64,000 nt of DNA from Aristolochia californica (lineage: Eukaryota; Streptophyta; Magnoliopsida; Piperales; Aristolochiaceae), in NCBI GenBank assembly GCA_029961685.1, contig JARWKL010000016.1, positions 6,030,358-6,094,357 of the forward strand, written 5' to 3'. The first letter of the stretch is position 1. Each line of letters opens with the position of its first letter. Shown here piece by piece: positions 11,122 to 22,216 of the stretch. The position numbers and the translations under genes were made by a program. A model generated the notes under the pieces. That model did no database searches, was not told the origin of the DNA, and was given only the letters and a program-made list of their open reading frames with translations.

Positions 11122-11289
11122 TTATTGAGTATCATGAAACTGTATAAGGTTCATTAGAAACTCTACTCAATCATCTATGTTTCAAGAGCGGCTGGAAGTT
11201 TCGAAAGCTATATATGTTTTATCATGCAATATAGGACTTATTTTGTTAAGTTTGAGTTAATTAGAGAGATATAAGGAGATTAAAGTTTA

Positions 11290-12240
11290 TTAGTCATTTT
11301 GGTCATAGGTATTTTATTTCCTTTATCAACGATTTTAATAGGTGTACTTGAATTGACCTTCTTAAGAAGAAATCTGAGGCTTTTGATGTATTCACACTTT
11401 TCTTTAATGAAATATAATCAGTTTGCTGCTTTATTTCATATCTTGCGTACTGGTAATGGGTCGGGGTTTTTGAGTCATAAATTCCAAGTCTTTTGTCAAG
11501 AACATGGAATTATTCAACAGACATCGTATATACCCCTCAACAAAATGACATAGTTGAACGTAAGAATTGCCATTTACTGGAGGTAGCTAGGACAATGATG
11601 ATACATAAGCATGTGCCCAAGCCTTATTAGGGTGATGTTATTCTTACAACCTATTTCTTGGTTAATAGAATGTCTTCGTCTATGTTAGAAGAAAAAATTC
11701 ATATACAAATTCTTTGGCCGTATGGGCCATTATTTTCTATTTCTCCCCACATGTTTGGATGTGTTTGGTTTACTCATGTATTTGGGTCTTCCAAGGATAA
11801 TTGTCCCTCCGAGCAGTTAAGTGCGTATTTTTGGGGTTCTCTCATACACAGAAGGGGTACAAATATTTTTGCCCATCCACTAGAAAAATATTTGTATCTA
11901 CTGATGTTACTCTCTTTGAGGATACACTATTTTTTTCATTTGTGTGTCTTTACCTTCTCATCTTGTTGTCTCACTTGAACTAGCACCAGTACTAGTTGAT
12001 GAGCCCGTTGAACCGTCACAAGTTGTCACTATTGGGAAACTATTATAGGTATATAAACATCGGAAGAAGTATCACCACCGATTCTTTCATCAGACCATGA
12101 CTCTACTTCGTCTCAAGATCCTGGAGGTAAGATCTACATCTTTCTAATGGATTCAGGAAGGGTGTCAGGAAAGGTAAAGGTATGTAGTATTCGTTATCTC
12201 AGTATGTATCTTTTTGCTCCTTATCTGACTCCTATAAAAG
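11290..12240 (+). mobile_element. Copia integrase fragment
   Basis: Broken plus-strand frames read the Ty1/copia integrase core: FCQEHGIIQQTSYIP near 11,490, then VERKNCHLLEVARTMMI (about 11,553-11,605), PKPYxGDVILTTYFLVNRM (about 11,620-11,670), and HMFGCVWFTHVFG. It ends in the copia-typical AVKCVFLGFSHTQKGYKYF and STRKIFVSTDVT. Several stops separate these blocks. It starts about 170 bp after the CYP82 stop codon. Confidence 0.8.
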
Positions 12241-12629
12241 ATTTGTTGTGTCCATTTCTACATGCAATATCCCTTCTTGTTTGCATCTTGGTGACAACTA
12301 TACTCTAAAATGGCGGGTTGTTATTAATAAATCTTATTTTGGGTGGTTATTATTTAAATATTATAGAATAATAAGTAAGCATCATATTAAAGCAAGATAG
12401 AGTAAAACAAGGGACTGGACGTGACGAATTTCAGAGATTCGAATCAGTTTTCCATTTTGAGTCATAAAACCTTGTAAAAATACTTTAATTCTGAATTTGA
12501 AAATTTATTTTAAGTTTAGTAAAAATATTCCAAGAAAACTATTTATTATATTTTTATTTAAACTTAATGTAAACTAATTAACTTTATGTGTGAAATTTTT
12601 GTTATCATAGAAGAGTTTCAGTCAAAAGG

Positions 12630-12831
12630 TGTTTTAGTTATGTTAGTATTCTATTTATATTTAGTTATTTAATTATGTTAGGACTTATTTTTAAGTGTTA
12701 GACTTGGGTGTATTTGGGACAAGAGTAGTTTAATTGTAATTGGACTCTACTACTAGCCTCTATTATAAATAGGGGCTCATGTACTCAAATTACAATAAGT
12801 TAGTGAAATTTTTTTTTCCAAAAATTCAACA
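12630..12831 (+). repeat. Solo-LTR-like repeat with TATA box (copy A)
   Basis: Starts TGTTTTAGTTATG and ends AAAATTCAACA. It contains a plant TATA box, ATTATAAATAGGGG, followed by CTCATGTACTC. A second copy lies at 59,646-59,851 inside an intron of the KIN-12 gene. Homology extends slightly upstream of the TG, so the left boundary is uncertain. Confidence 0.6.
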
Positions 12832-12839
12832 ATTTTCAG

Positions 12840-13689
12840 TATTATGTTCCATCTCAAAACTTTCTTATTGGGTTTTTTTTAAGTTTCCTTAATCATCATG
12901 TTCATAGAGGAATTATTTATTACCTCCCTCTTGAGTAAAACTTGTTCACTTTTTATCCATCTATTGATCTAAAAGCGCCTCCTTCTTATTTGGAAGTATG
13001 AAGAGTTGTATTATGCGCCTCCTTCCTTTTGAAGTATGAGAGTTGCTTTCTTTTTATTCATACCCTTAATTCTTCAGAATACTTCTTCAAATTTGTTTTT
13101 GTTAAAATCATTTCAGAGCAACGCCAATAGACCCACTACCTAAAAAGCATAGGAGAATGCCCAACATCCAGCTTTAGTCAAGTCTCTTTATTCTTTACCC
13201 AAGAGGTATTTTTTGGTGGAGCTACTCTTAGAAAGTGTGCAGTCTCTTTGTTGTGCCCTAAAGTTGGGTTATTTTTCTACCATTGAACTGGAGCGGAGTG
13301 TGTTTCAGACTATGACCGTTTTGACTGGTGTATGGAGCATTGCTTTAAGGCTAGGAGTGATTTTTCTTTTTTCACCATTATGTTGTGCAAGTTGAGTCAC
13401 TTGGTAAATAACAAAGAGATCCCTAGCTTGAGGGGGAGAAATAGAAGAAGAAGTACAAGAAAGAGGTAACCAACAATGAAGCATTCCACGTGTAGTTGTA
13501 ATCAAATTTTGTATGGCTAGAATATCTAAGGGGGAGACAAGATAAGAAAAATATGAAGATTACAAACAAGATTTGAATAAGAAGAAGATGAATCAAATCA
13601 AAGAAATCAAGATTTATTTTTCTAGAACACAAGTTTCTTGACCAAGATTATTTTCTAAGTAAAGTTACAAACACTAGCTTCAGGGAAAG
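12840..13689 (+). mobile_element. Internal region A of an LTR element
   Basis: Shares long collinear similarity with 14,510-15,329, for example TTATGTTCCATCTCAAA, GACCCACTACCTAAAA, GACTGGTGTATGGAGC and TTATGTTGTGCAAGTTG. It ends in a purine-rich CAGGGAAAG directly before the LTR. No intact frame exists and no standard gag or pol motif was recognised. Confidence 0.55.
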
Positions 13690-14049
13690 TGTTAAAAGAC
13701 ACTCATGTATGTAGGGGTGGCATGGCTAGTAAATAAGGAGAACTTTCGTAGAGATGACATAGAATTGTAATTATGCAAACTGGTGTATGTCCTCTTATGT
13801 GTTTTTTTCCTTTTGAAGTATGTAGCCCTAAGGGCATTATAGTCATTGTAAACACTTTCACACAACTATAAATATAACTTCAAGGCTTGGGATAGAGCAT
13901 TCAAGCCTCTTCCTCTTGCCTCAAATTCGTCGATACACCTCTCTCTCTTTTCCTCTTCCTTCTCTCCTCACTCCCAAGAGCTAGAATTCCATTCTTCTCT
14001 CCTTCCCTTGAGATCTATTGTGCTTATGTCTTGTCCCTAGAAATCAATA
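13690..14049 (+). repeat. LTR 1 of the duplicated block
   Basis: Starts TGTTAAAAGACACTC and ends AGAAATCAATA. It has a TATA box, ACTATAAATATAAC near 13,866, followed by GGGATAGAGCATTCAAGC. It aligns with LTR 2 at 15,330-15,701. Confidence 0.65.
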
Positions 14050-14064
14050 CCTTTTTTGACAAAG

Positions 14065-14338
14065 TCCTCTTATGTGTTTTTTTCCTTTTGAAGTATGTAC
14101 CCCTAAGGGCATTATAGTCATTGTAAATACTTTCACACAATTATAATATAACTTCAAGGCTTGGGATAGAGCATTCAAGCCTCTTCCTCTTGCCTCAAAT
14201 TCGTCGATACACCTCTCTCCGTTTTCCTCTTCCTTCTCTCCTCACTCCCAAGAGCTAGAATTCCATTCTTCTCTCCTTCCCTTGAGATCTATTGTGCTTA
14301 TGTCTTGTCCCTAGAAATCAATACCTTTTTTGACAAAG
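14065..14338 (+). repeat. Second copy of a 275-bp tandem duplication inside LTR 1
   Basis: Repeats 13,790-14,064 (both begin TCCTCTTATGTG and end TTTTTTGACAAAG) with only a few substitutions and a one-base gap. The duplicated unit includes the LTR's TATA region and transcript start region. The near identity shows a recent event compared with the surrounding decay. Confidence 0.9.
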
Positions 14339-14509
14339 TTTGAAAATTTTTAATTAGAACGTTTTGTTTGCCTATTATAAACTCCAAATATTGGTGTCCT
14401 TAATCTCTCTTATTCATAAATTATCTCTTGAATATTTTCTTTGCAAATTGGTCAAGTTGTGTAAAAAATTAATTGCCTTATATGAGATGTCTATGTTTGG
14501 AAAGTTTAC

Positions 14510-15329
14510 ATTATTATGTTCCATCTCAAAGCTTTATTATTAATGATTTTTTAAAGTTTCCTCAATTATCATGTTCATAAAGGATTTTTTTACCTCCCTC
14601 CTGAGTCAAACTTGGTCACTTTTTATCCATCTATTGGTCTAAAAGTGCCCCCTACTTACTTGGAAGTATGAAGATTTGCGTTGTGCAACTCCTTTCTTTT
14701 GAGGTATGAGAGCTATTATCATTTTATTCACACCTTAATTCCTCAAAGTATTTTCTTCAATTTGTGTTTGATAAAATAACTTTAGACCAATGCCTATAGA
14801 CCCACTACCTAAAAGTATAGGAGTGTGTCCAACATCCATCTTAAGTCAAACCTTTTATTTTTCACCCAAGAGATTTTTTGTGTTTGAGCTACCCTTAAAA
14901 AGTGAATAGTTTCTTTGTTGCGCCCTAAATTTGGGCTATTTTTTGCTATTGAAATTGACCAAAGTGTGTTTTGACTGGTGTATGGAGCTTTTTAGTACGG
15001 TTAGGGGTGATTTTTATTCTCTCACTATTATGTTGTGCAAGTTGGGTCGCTTGGTAAAGAACAAAGAGATCTTCAGCTTGAAGGAGAGAAGTACAAAAAA
15101 TAGGTAACCAACAATGAAGAATTTCACGTTGTGGTAATCAAGTTTTATGTGACTAGAATATCAAAGTAAAGGGGAGAACAAGATCAGAACAAGATGAAGA
15201 TTAAAAGCAAGATGTGAACAAGAGCTAGATGATTCAAAGCAAGGCAATCAAAATTTCTTTTTTAAGCACATGAGTTTCTTGACCAAGATTATTTTAAAGT
15301 GAAGCTACAAACACCTGCTTTTGGGGGAG
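14510..15329 (+). mobile_element. Internal region B of an LTR element
   Basis: A diverged second copy of 12,840-13,689, ending in the polypurine tract TTTGGGGGAG at 15,320-15,329. The coding potential has decayed and no domain is recognisable. Confidence 0.55.
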
Positions 15330-15701
15330 TGTTAAAATACACTCACGTGTGTAAGAGTGGCATGTCTAGTAAATAAGGAGAACTTTCATAAAGATGACAT
15401 AGAGTTATAATTATGCAAGTTAGTGTATGTCCTCTTATGTCTTTTCCTTTTGAAACATATAACCCTTAGGGCATTGTAGTCATTGTAAACACCTTTTCAC
15501 AACTATAAATACAACCTTAATGCATGGGGTAGAGCATTCAAACCTCTTCCTCTTGGCTCAAATTTGTCCATACACCTCTCTCTTTTCCTCTTCTTTCTCT
15601 TCCTTGGTTTCTTCTCTCCTCTCTCCCAAGAGCTAGAGTTTCTCTCTTCTCTCCATCCCTTGAGATATCTTGGGTTTATGTGTTGCCCCTAGAAATCAAC
15701 A
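15330..15701 (+). repeat. LTR 2 of the duplicated block
   Basis: A 372-bp LTR, TGTTAAAATACACTC to AGAAATCAACA, with a TATA box in ACTATAAATACAAC near 15,504. A polypurine tract lies immediately before it. Confidence 0.7.
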
Positions 15702-16739
15702 CAGTCCACATGGAATGATTAATCGTTCTTTATAGCACCTTTTGGCAAGGTTCTGATTGATCGATCAATGTTCAAATATTGATCAATTATGTTTTATATT
15801 TCTTGCCAATGCATATTTTGGTTGATTGATCATCTATGATCAATCAATCCTTTCTAGAATTGACTTCAAAGCATGAAGTATTTAATTCTTAAGATGGTTT
15901 AGCTAGTTATAAAATATTTTAATGCATAAGCTAAACATGATTCTGAAATATGCATGTCCTAAAGCTCCATTAAACTAGATGTGTTTAACAATCAGAGGTT
16001 GGTGGCTATCTACTTACATGTTGGAGTTCTTGAGATGATCTATATGACTTGAGTGTAGTCTTTAATTTTTTTCTCTTGTTATTTTCGTAAGTTCTTTAAC
16101 AATAGTCTTCAAAGTTGTTTTGCTTCGGGTCTTGACTTGGTAACTTGATGGATCAACCTTTTTGTCTTGAGCTTGCCATAGACCGCATAATATTCGTGGT
16201 AGACGGAATGTGTCTAACACAAATAACATTGTTAGTAGAACACTCTCAAACTACCCATTTTGTTATCATCAAAATAATGGAGCTCAATATGATTCTACCA
16301 TAGGTCTAACAAAAAGGAGATCTCTTTGTTGTTCCATGTATCAAACTATTGTTTGACTTATCTAATTATTGTCATTATATCAAAACTTTGCCACTCCTTA
16401 GTGTTGTAAGTAGGATTTGTGAAGCAGAGGATTTAAATCCCAAGGAAAAAGATGTAGAGCAAAGAAATTTAACAGGCTTATGTTCTTGGTTATGTAGTGA
16501 CAAGAACATATTTTCATTTAAAATATTATATTTTGAAAGTTATACTATCAGACTATATAAATATTAATCATATTAATTCAACTTCGAGCAACAAAATAAC
16601 ATCCAAATATGCATAGAAGCACCAGTAGATGTGGTGATATTTATTAACTAAATTTCAATTACTTTATCTAGTTGAACCATTTGAACTACAGGGAAATCGA
16701 GTGTGAAGGCAAGCCTAACTACGTAATTATAGAATGCCA

Positions 16740-17045
16740 AAATTTTGAGCTAGTTCTTTCCTTGTTTCTCCCCTTGAGATTTCTTTAAGTCGCTCAACTT
16801 GGAACAAGTGTCTCACATCTGCTTTGCGGTCTCAAGGTGGACAATATTATTTGTCACATATTCTTCCATGCTATTAATTAGGCAACTAATGACAAGTGTA
16901 TCATTCTTGAGCCATTTGATATAGGAACTATCATATTTATTTATGGGTGGAGCTGGTTTAGTTAAATGTCCTAAGAAATCTTTAGTGATAAGGAATCTCT
17001 TAACATACTGAGCCCAACTTAAGTAATTTTATAACCCTCTCAAGG
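16740..17045 (-). mobile_element. Copia Gag fragment
   Basis: The minus strand reads LSWAQYVKRFLITKDFLGHL, then a short gap, KWLKNDTLVISCLINSMEEY, and later HLETAKQM followed by a stop. This is the UBN2-type Gag of Ty1/copia elements (usual form: NSLVMSWLINSM...TAKEIWD). Only this N-terminal piece is left. The neighbouring 15,702-16,739 shows nothing recognisable. Confidence 0.65.
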
Positions 17046-19680
17046 GTATAAAGGTAATATTAAGTAAGTAACTTTTACCACTCATATTCACATATCAACC
17101 AACCAATAATAGAAGAGAGGAAACCAAACAAGCCAAACCGAGTCAATCAACAATTCACACTAAGCAAAACCAAATCATGCACAAAATCAAGAAGATTTTG
17201 ACTCCATGTGCTAATCCAAATCATACAATATTGATTGCAAATCTTTCTCAATTAAGAAAAAATTATAAAGGCAAGTGAAATTTCAAGGGTTCTTGGACAA
17301 CTTAGAGGATCTTCTTAAAGAAGGAAACTTTCCTTCTATGTCACTGGCACCAACTATCAATACAAGATCACAATCTTTGACTTCCTTCTTTCCTTAATGA
17401 TTTAGGAAAGAAATTCCAAAGAATAATCTTGTATAGGAAGCCTTTAAATGGATAAATCACAACACTTTATTTTCTCCAATTTTCCTCTTCTCAAACTCTA
17501 TAAGAAGGAAACTTTCCTTCTATACAAAGTGTGCCAACTTTGTGATTAAATCACAACTTGATCTTACTTTTCCTCGATTTTTTTAGGTAGGATAATCTAG
17601 AGGATAACACAACGTGTAGAAGGTCAAAAAACGTGCAAATGACCAGCACCTTTACAAAAAAAGTTTTCCTTCTCTTGGTAATAAAAAAACAACCTTCATT
17701 GAGCTCTTTTTTTAGAAAGAGAGAGAGGGTTTCAGAGAAAAGTCTAAGGACAGAATTTGAGAGAGAAAAGGGGAGACTTAATGATTTACCCCATGCCTTG
17801 AGTCTTTATTTATAGTTGAGGAAGAAAGTTTACACTAACTACAATGCACTTGAGGCTACAAGCTCTCAAATAGAAAAAGACATAAGTGAACATACATTAT
17901 CTTTTTTAATTACATCTTTGTGTCATCCTTATGAGAAGACCATTAAATTATATCTTTTATCACATCCTTGATATGGGGAAGGTATTTACCTTAATGCCAC
18001 ATTGAGATGTCCTCCAACAATATGAAATGAATCAAATCAACATCGTCCACTTTTCTGGGATCCAAATGAATGGACAACCTTAATTCCTTAGGCAACTGAC
18101 CTTAGCCATCCATTTATTAGTTTCATAAGGAGATCTAAGAATTCCGAACTCTTTTTCAATTTTTCAACCATCTTACTTGCATTTAAAAAAAAGGCAAATT
18201 ATATAACATTAAAGTAACGAATTCATTAAAAATCAGAAGGAAAAAGCCAAATAAAATTTTTAAAAATACTTTACTACCCACAAAGAGGAGATTTTTGTAT
18301 AAAATTATGTCCATAAGCATAGAACGTAATACAACTGCTAGATGTCACACAAATAAACTAATAAATTATTAAAATAAGTGGCTCATATTTGCCATTAAAC
18401 ACATAAAAGTGGTATGAAATATTTGAGAACAACTTTTGTTTTCTTCGTATTTAATTACATTTTTGCATATTGCAATGCAAGTAGCAAGGATTCCAATGAA
18501 CATAACATAAATGAGTTGTTATGGAACCCAAACCAAGTGCAAAATCTAACCTCCCACAAGGACCCACCCATACCCTAACAATTTTTTTTAAAAAAAATAA
18601 TAAAACATTGGAATTTTTATACCGTTAACACATACAAGGTACAAAAAGATTTGTGCATTACATTCATAGTTTCACATATGGGACAAGATAAATTAAGTAT
18701 GGCCTGTAACCTTATACACATGAACACCATTTTAATGCGATTGGCGAATTTAATGAAAAATATTGTTGTCCTTGTTAAATGTTATATTTTTAATGAGTTG
18801 GATCATAGGGTAAACATTATTCGGTTAGTTTACTCTAATAGGAAGCTATACTTTATAACAAATATTAATTAATTACATTAAGTAAACTGACCCCATGCAC
18901 TTTCACTACTTTTTATGTTTTCCCACTAACAGACGAAACCAAATGGAAAGAAGAGTGTGTTCCCTCAACAGGAGATGGTCGGTGACTTTTAATATAAAAA
19001 AATGAATTAATGGAAGCGGTTTGTGGATCCAATGCCTTGAAGCTTTTCACATGGCGACCATCAATGTAAGAATTTGCTCTCAGCATCCCATCTCCTGTGA
19101 TGAAAACAAGATAGCCTCTGCCTTGTACTTAATATAATTAAACACCAAACGATCATCATAATTCTACTACCTAGTGGAATTACAATTCATGTAACTTTCT
19201 TTCTTATGTGTTTAGGGATAAATATTTTTTAGGACATAAAACTACATTAATTTTAATATGATTTTTTTTAATTTATGTTTATATTTCACAAAATAAAACT
19301 TCATTGTTAGTTTGTCAATCATAATTTCCGAAAAGAGAATCATTATGAGATTTTCGAGTTGATAATATATTTAATCATATTTTTATGATAAATATAAAGG
19401 TATTTTTTTGTCATTTGGCAAGGCATATAAACATTCAAGAAAAAAGAAAGCCAAATAAAATAAAATAATATTTAAAGGGTAATTTTTTCTTTTAAGATTT
19501 AAAAACCAAAAATCTGCTAGAAAAATGGGCAATAGATGTAATTAGAAGCAAAGGCAGGATAAGAATTGAGAGAGAAATCCTAATAAGGATGAAGCTTTGA
19601 GGCAATGCAACATAGCACAAGTCAACCCAGGTGCAAAATAAATCAAGAGTTTTTCTGGGATTTCAATTCTAAATACACCA
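17046..19680. other. AT-rich intergenic DNA, no gene seen
   Basis: No protein family, RNA gene or LTR boundary was recognised. Two near-palindromic stretches AAGAAGGAAACTTTCCTTCT occur at about 17,319 and 17,501. The short open frames are what random AT-rich DNA gives. Confidence 0.5.
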
Positions 19681-21200
19681 GCGTAAATGAAATGTATTTC
19701 ACTTACGCTTACACTGGGTAAAATATGTTAAAAGCCTTTAGTACCCAACGTAAGTGCAGGGGGAAAGTAAATTACAAATGTATTTCACTTTCTCCCGTTT
19801 TATTCATAAAGCTCTGAATTCACTTTCCCTCCCTCAATTACATTGGGTTCCGACTGTCGGGAGGGCTCTGTCGAACTAGGGTTTCAAAGAAAAAAAATTT
19901 CTCTCTCACTCGTGATCGACCTTTGGCGATTTCAATCGCCCTCTGTGCGACCTGTCTCCGGCGCTCGACTCCCTTCCTCTCGTCGTCCCCAGCATCAACG
20001 ACCTTCGGCTACTTCTCTCCCCTCTCTACAACCTCTCCGGCTCCTCTCTCACTCGCGACCTTCGGCGATTTCAATCTCCCCCTTTGCGACTACTCCCCGG
20101 CGCTTGACTCTCTTCCTCTCGCCATCCCCATCACTGACGACTGTCGGCAACTTCTCTCCCCTCTCTGCAACCTCTTCGGCTCGATTCGGAAGAAAGTAGG
20201 GTAAAAATTCTTCTTGTAAATTGATGGTTAATTGGCCATTGTTGGTCTTTGTTTAGAGCAGTTTGCTATTAAAAATCATTATTAGTATATAATAAAAACA
20301 TATTTTACATAGTTAAGCATGTATGGGGGTATGTCTCTGATTTGCAATAATCTAGTCCTCCTCCATGGTTGGTTTGACTGAACAGGGAATAAGGAATTTT
20401 GTAGTGGTAACTTTTGTTTACTATAAGCACTGCAACTTCTGTTCTGGCGGAGAACATTGTGAAGATAACAATGAAAATGAAAATGAAGACAATGTTAGTA
20501 GTGATGACGTTGAGGATGATGTGGACACTCAAAGAAGTACTCAGAGGGAGTCTGCAATACAATCTGCAAGAGCATCATATTATTAAGATGTTTTAGCAAT
20601 TCAGATTTGGCAAAATTATTGATTATTATGTTTTAATGTCACTAAATATTTTTTTTGTTGTATTTTTGTATGTACAGTTGTAATTTTTTTATATTAAAAA
20701 TATAATTGAGTTATATTTACATTATTTTTATTTTTATTATTACGATGTTTGTGTAGTACGCTATGTAGTACGATGTTTGTATAATTATTTCATATTTAAA
20801 TATTATAAAATTAAAATTTGATTACAATTTTAATAATATAAAAATAAACATTTGTTTAATTGTTATATTTAATATATTTTATTTAGTAACTAATATTAAT
20901 TTAATTTTTTGAAACTCAGATATATCAAAATATTTTATTTAATAAATAATCTATTTGTACTTTACACCATACTTTCCATTGTGCAGAACAAACAATTACT
21001 TTACACTATACTTTATTTTGTGCACACTAACTTCATTTTTCATTTCGCAAACTAACACAAACAAGTACTTTACTTTTTCTCTCAGTTTCCCTAGGGAAAG
21101 TACTTCACTTTTACAAACCCCTCCCCCGTTGCCTAACACCTCAAAGGTACAGCAGACAAAACTTTATGTTTCCCTTCCGGCCTCTCCTCTACCCACGTAA
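19681..21200. other. Unassigned segment with a GC-rich patch
   Basis: A GC-rich, TC-repeat-rich patch (about 19,840-20,200) lies between AT-rich flanks. Both ends of the segment carry recurring TACTTTAC or TTCACTTACG-like words. That could mark a non-autonomous DNA transposon, but matching terminal inverted repeats could not be demonstrated. No protein was recognised in the overlapping frames. Confidence 0.3.
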
Positions 21201-21782
21201 CCTGATTGAAGAAGTCTCCGTCTTCTCAGACCAACCATGAACATGGAAATCTAGACCGAAATCTGTAAACTCTCCCACAGATTCTCCACTCACGCCTCGT
21301 TCAGTCATGTGAAAATTTTCAACTCACTGATCCTGAGTTCAGTTCCTACTAGAAGAAAAAAAAAATACAATAGGAGCTGCATGCGAGCATTTATTGGATC
21401 CGTCCTCAGCTGCGCTCAACGCGCGTTACGACTTCACTCCACACATATGTTTCTACAGATTAATCATAAACGCAGAAGAAAGAAAATGTTTCTCCGTTGA
21501 ATCTCGTCTCGGCCTCTCCACTGCGAGATCTGAGCAGGGTGAGAAGGGTGTTAGTCAAATTCCGATTGTAAAATCTGAATTCGTCACACGGAAGCGCGTC
21601 TGCTCTTGGAGCTTAGCTGGCTCGTGGAGTGGGATCTGAGCAACTCGGAATTCCTCTTTTTCACTCCTTTTTAAACGGAACTTCATTCATTTGCGAGGCT
21701 CAACTCCACTGAGGCAAAAGCTCTCGTCTCTGCTTCTGTTCTCCGTCTTCTCGTTCCTCTTCTTGCTTTTCACTGATATCAG

Positions 21783-22169
21783 GTATATATGCTTCTTCCT
21801 TTATGTTTGGTTACGTGAATAGAGTTCAATTTCATGAGAACTCTTTTACAGTAATGATAGATAGATGAATAAAACATGTGATTATTGATTTAGAATGAAT
21901 CGCCCTTGTAATTCTTCCCAGTATTATGGAAATTTCTATTAAGAAAATAAACTGTTCTGCAATCTGAACCGGTTCCCGGTTGCTCAAACTTCAAAGTTTA
22001 AAGCATTCCAGTAACTGTAAAATGTATTAATTCACTTACTTACGCTTCTGTAGTATTTTAATCTAACTCTCTCTATTTCTGGGTCATCCACCTTATGAAG
22101 TTCGTCTTCTTCATTTCGGCAATGCGTTTCCAATAAATGTTTGTTAATTCTGCTTTTTGCTATTTGCAG
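21783..22169 (+). promoter_or_regulatory. 5'-UTR intron of the SKS gene
   Basis: The donor TATCAG|GTATAT and acceptor TTTGCAG|GTTTTG enclose a 387-bp intron ending 47 bp before the start codon. The pseudogene copy has an intron at the same place (26,193-26,664), so this leader-intron structure predates the duplication. The promoter should lie upstream of about 21,700. Confidence 0.6.
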
Positions 22170-22216
22170 GTTTTGAAGATTGTAAATTGGTGAAAGAGTT
22201 TTGTTTTATTTATAAA

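Noticed and set aside
17319..17520. Two near-palindromes AAGAAGGAAACTTTCCTTCT
   Set aside because: Short, unsupported by flanking inverted repeats or target duplications; may be part of an older repeat.
19843..20204. Ser/Leu/Pro-rich ORFs
   Set aside because: Simple-sequence bias (CTCTCC repeats) explains both frames.
20365..20586. Acidic 73-codon ORF that might be a transposase end
   Set aside because: The Asp/Glu/Asn-rich composition is not enough to assign a transposon family and no upstream catalytic region was found.
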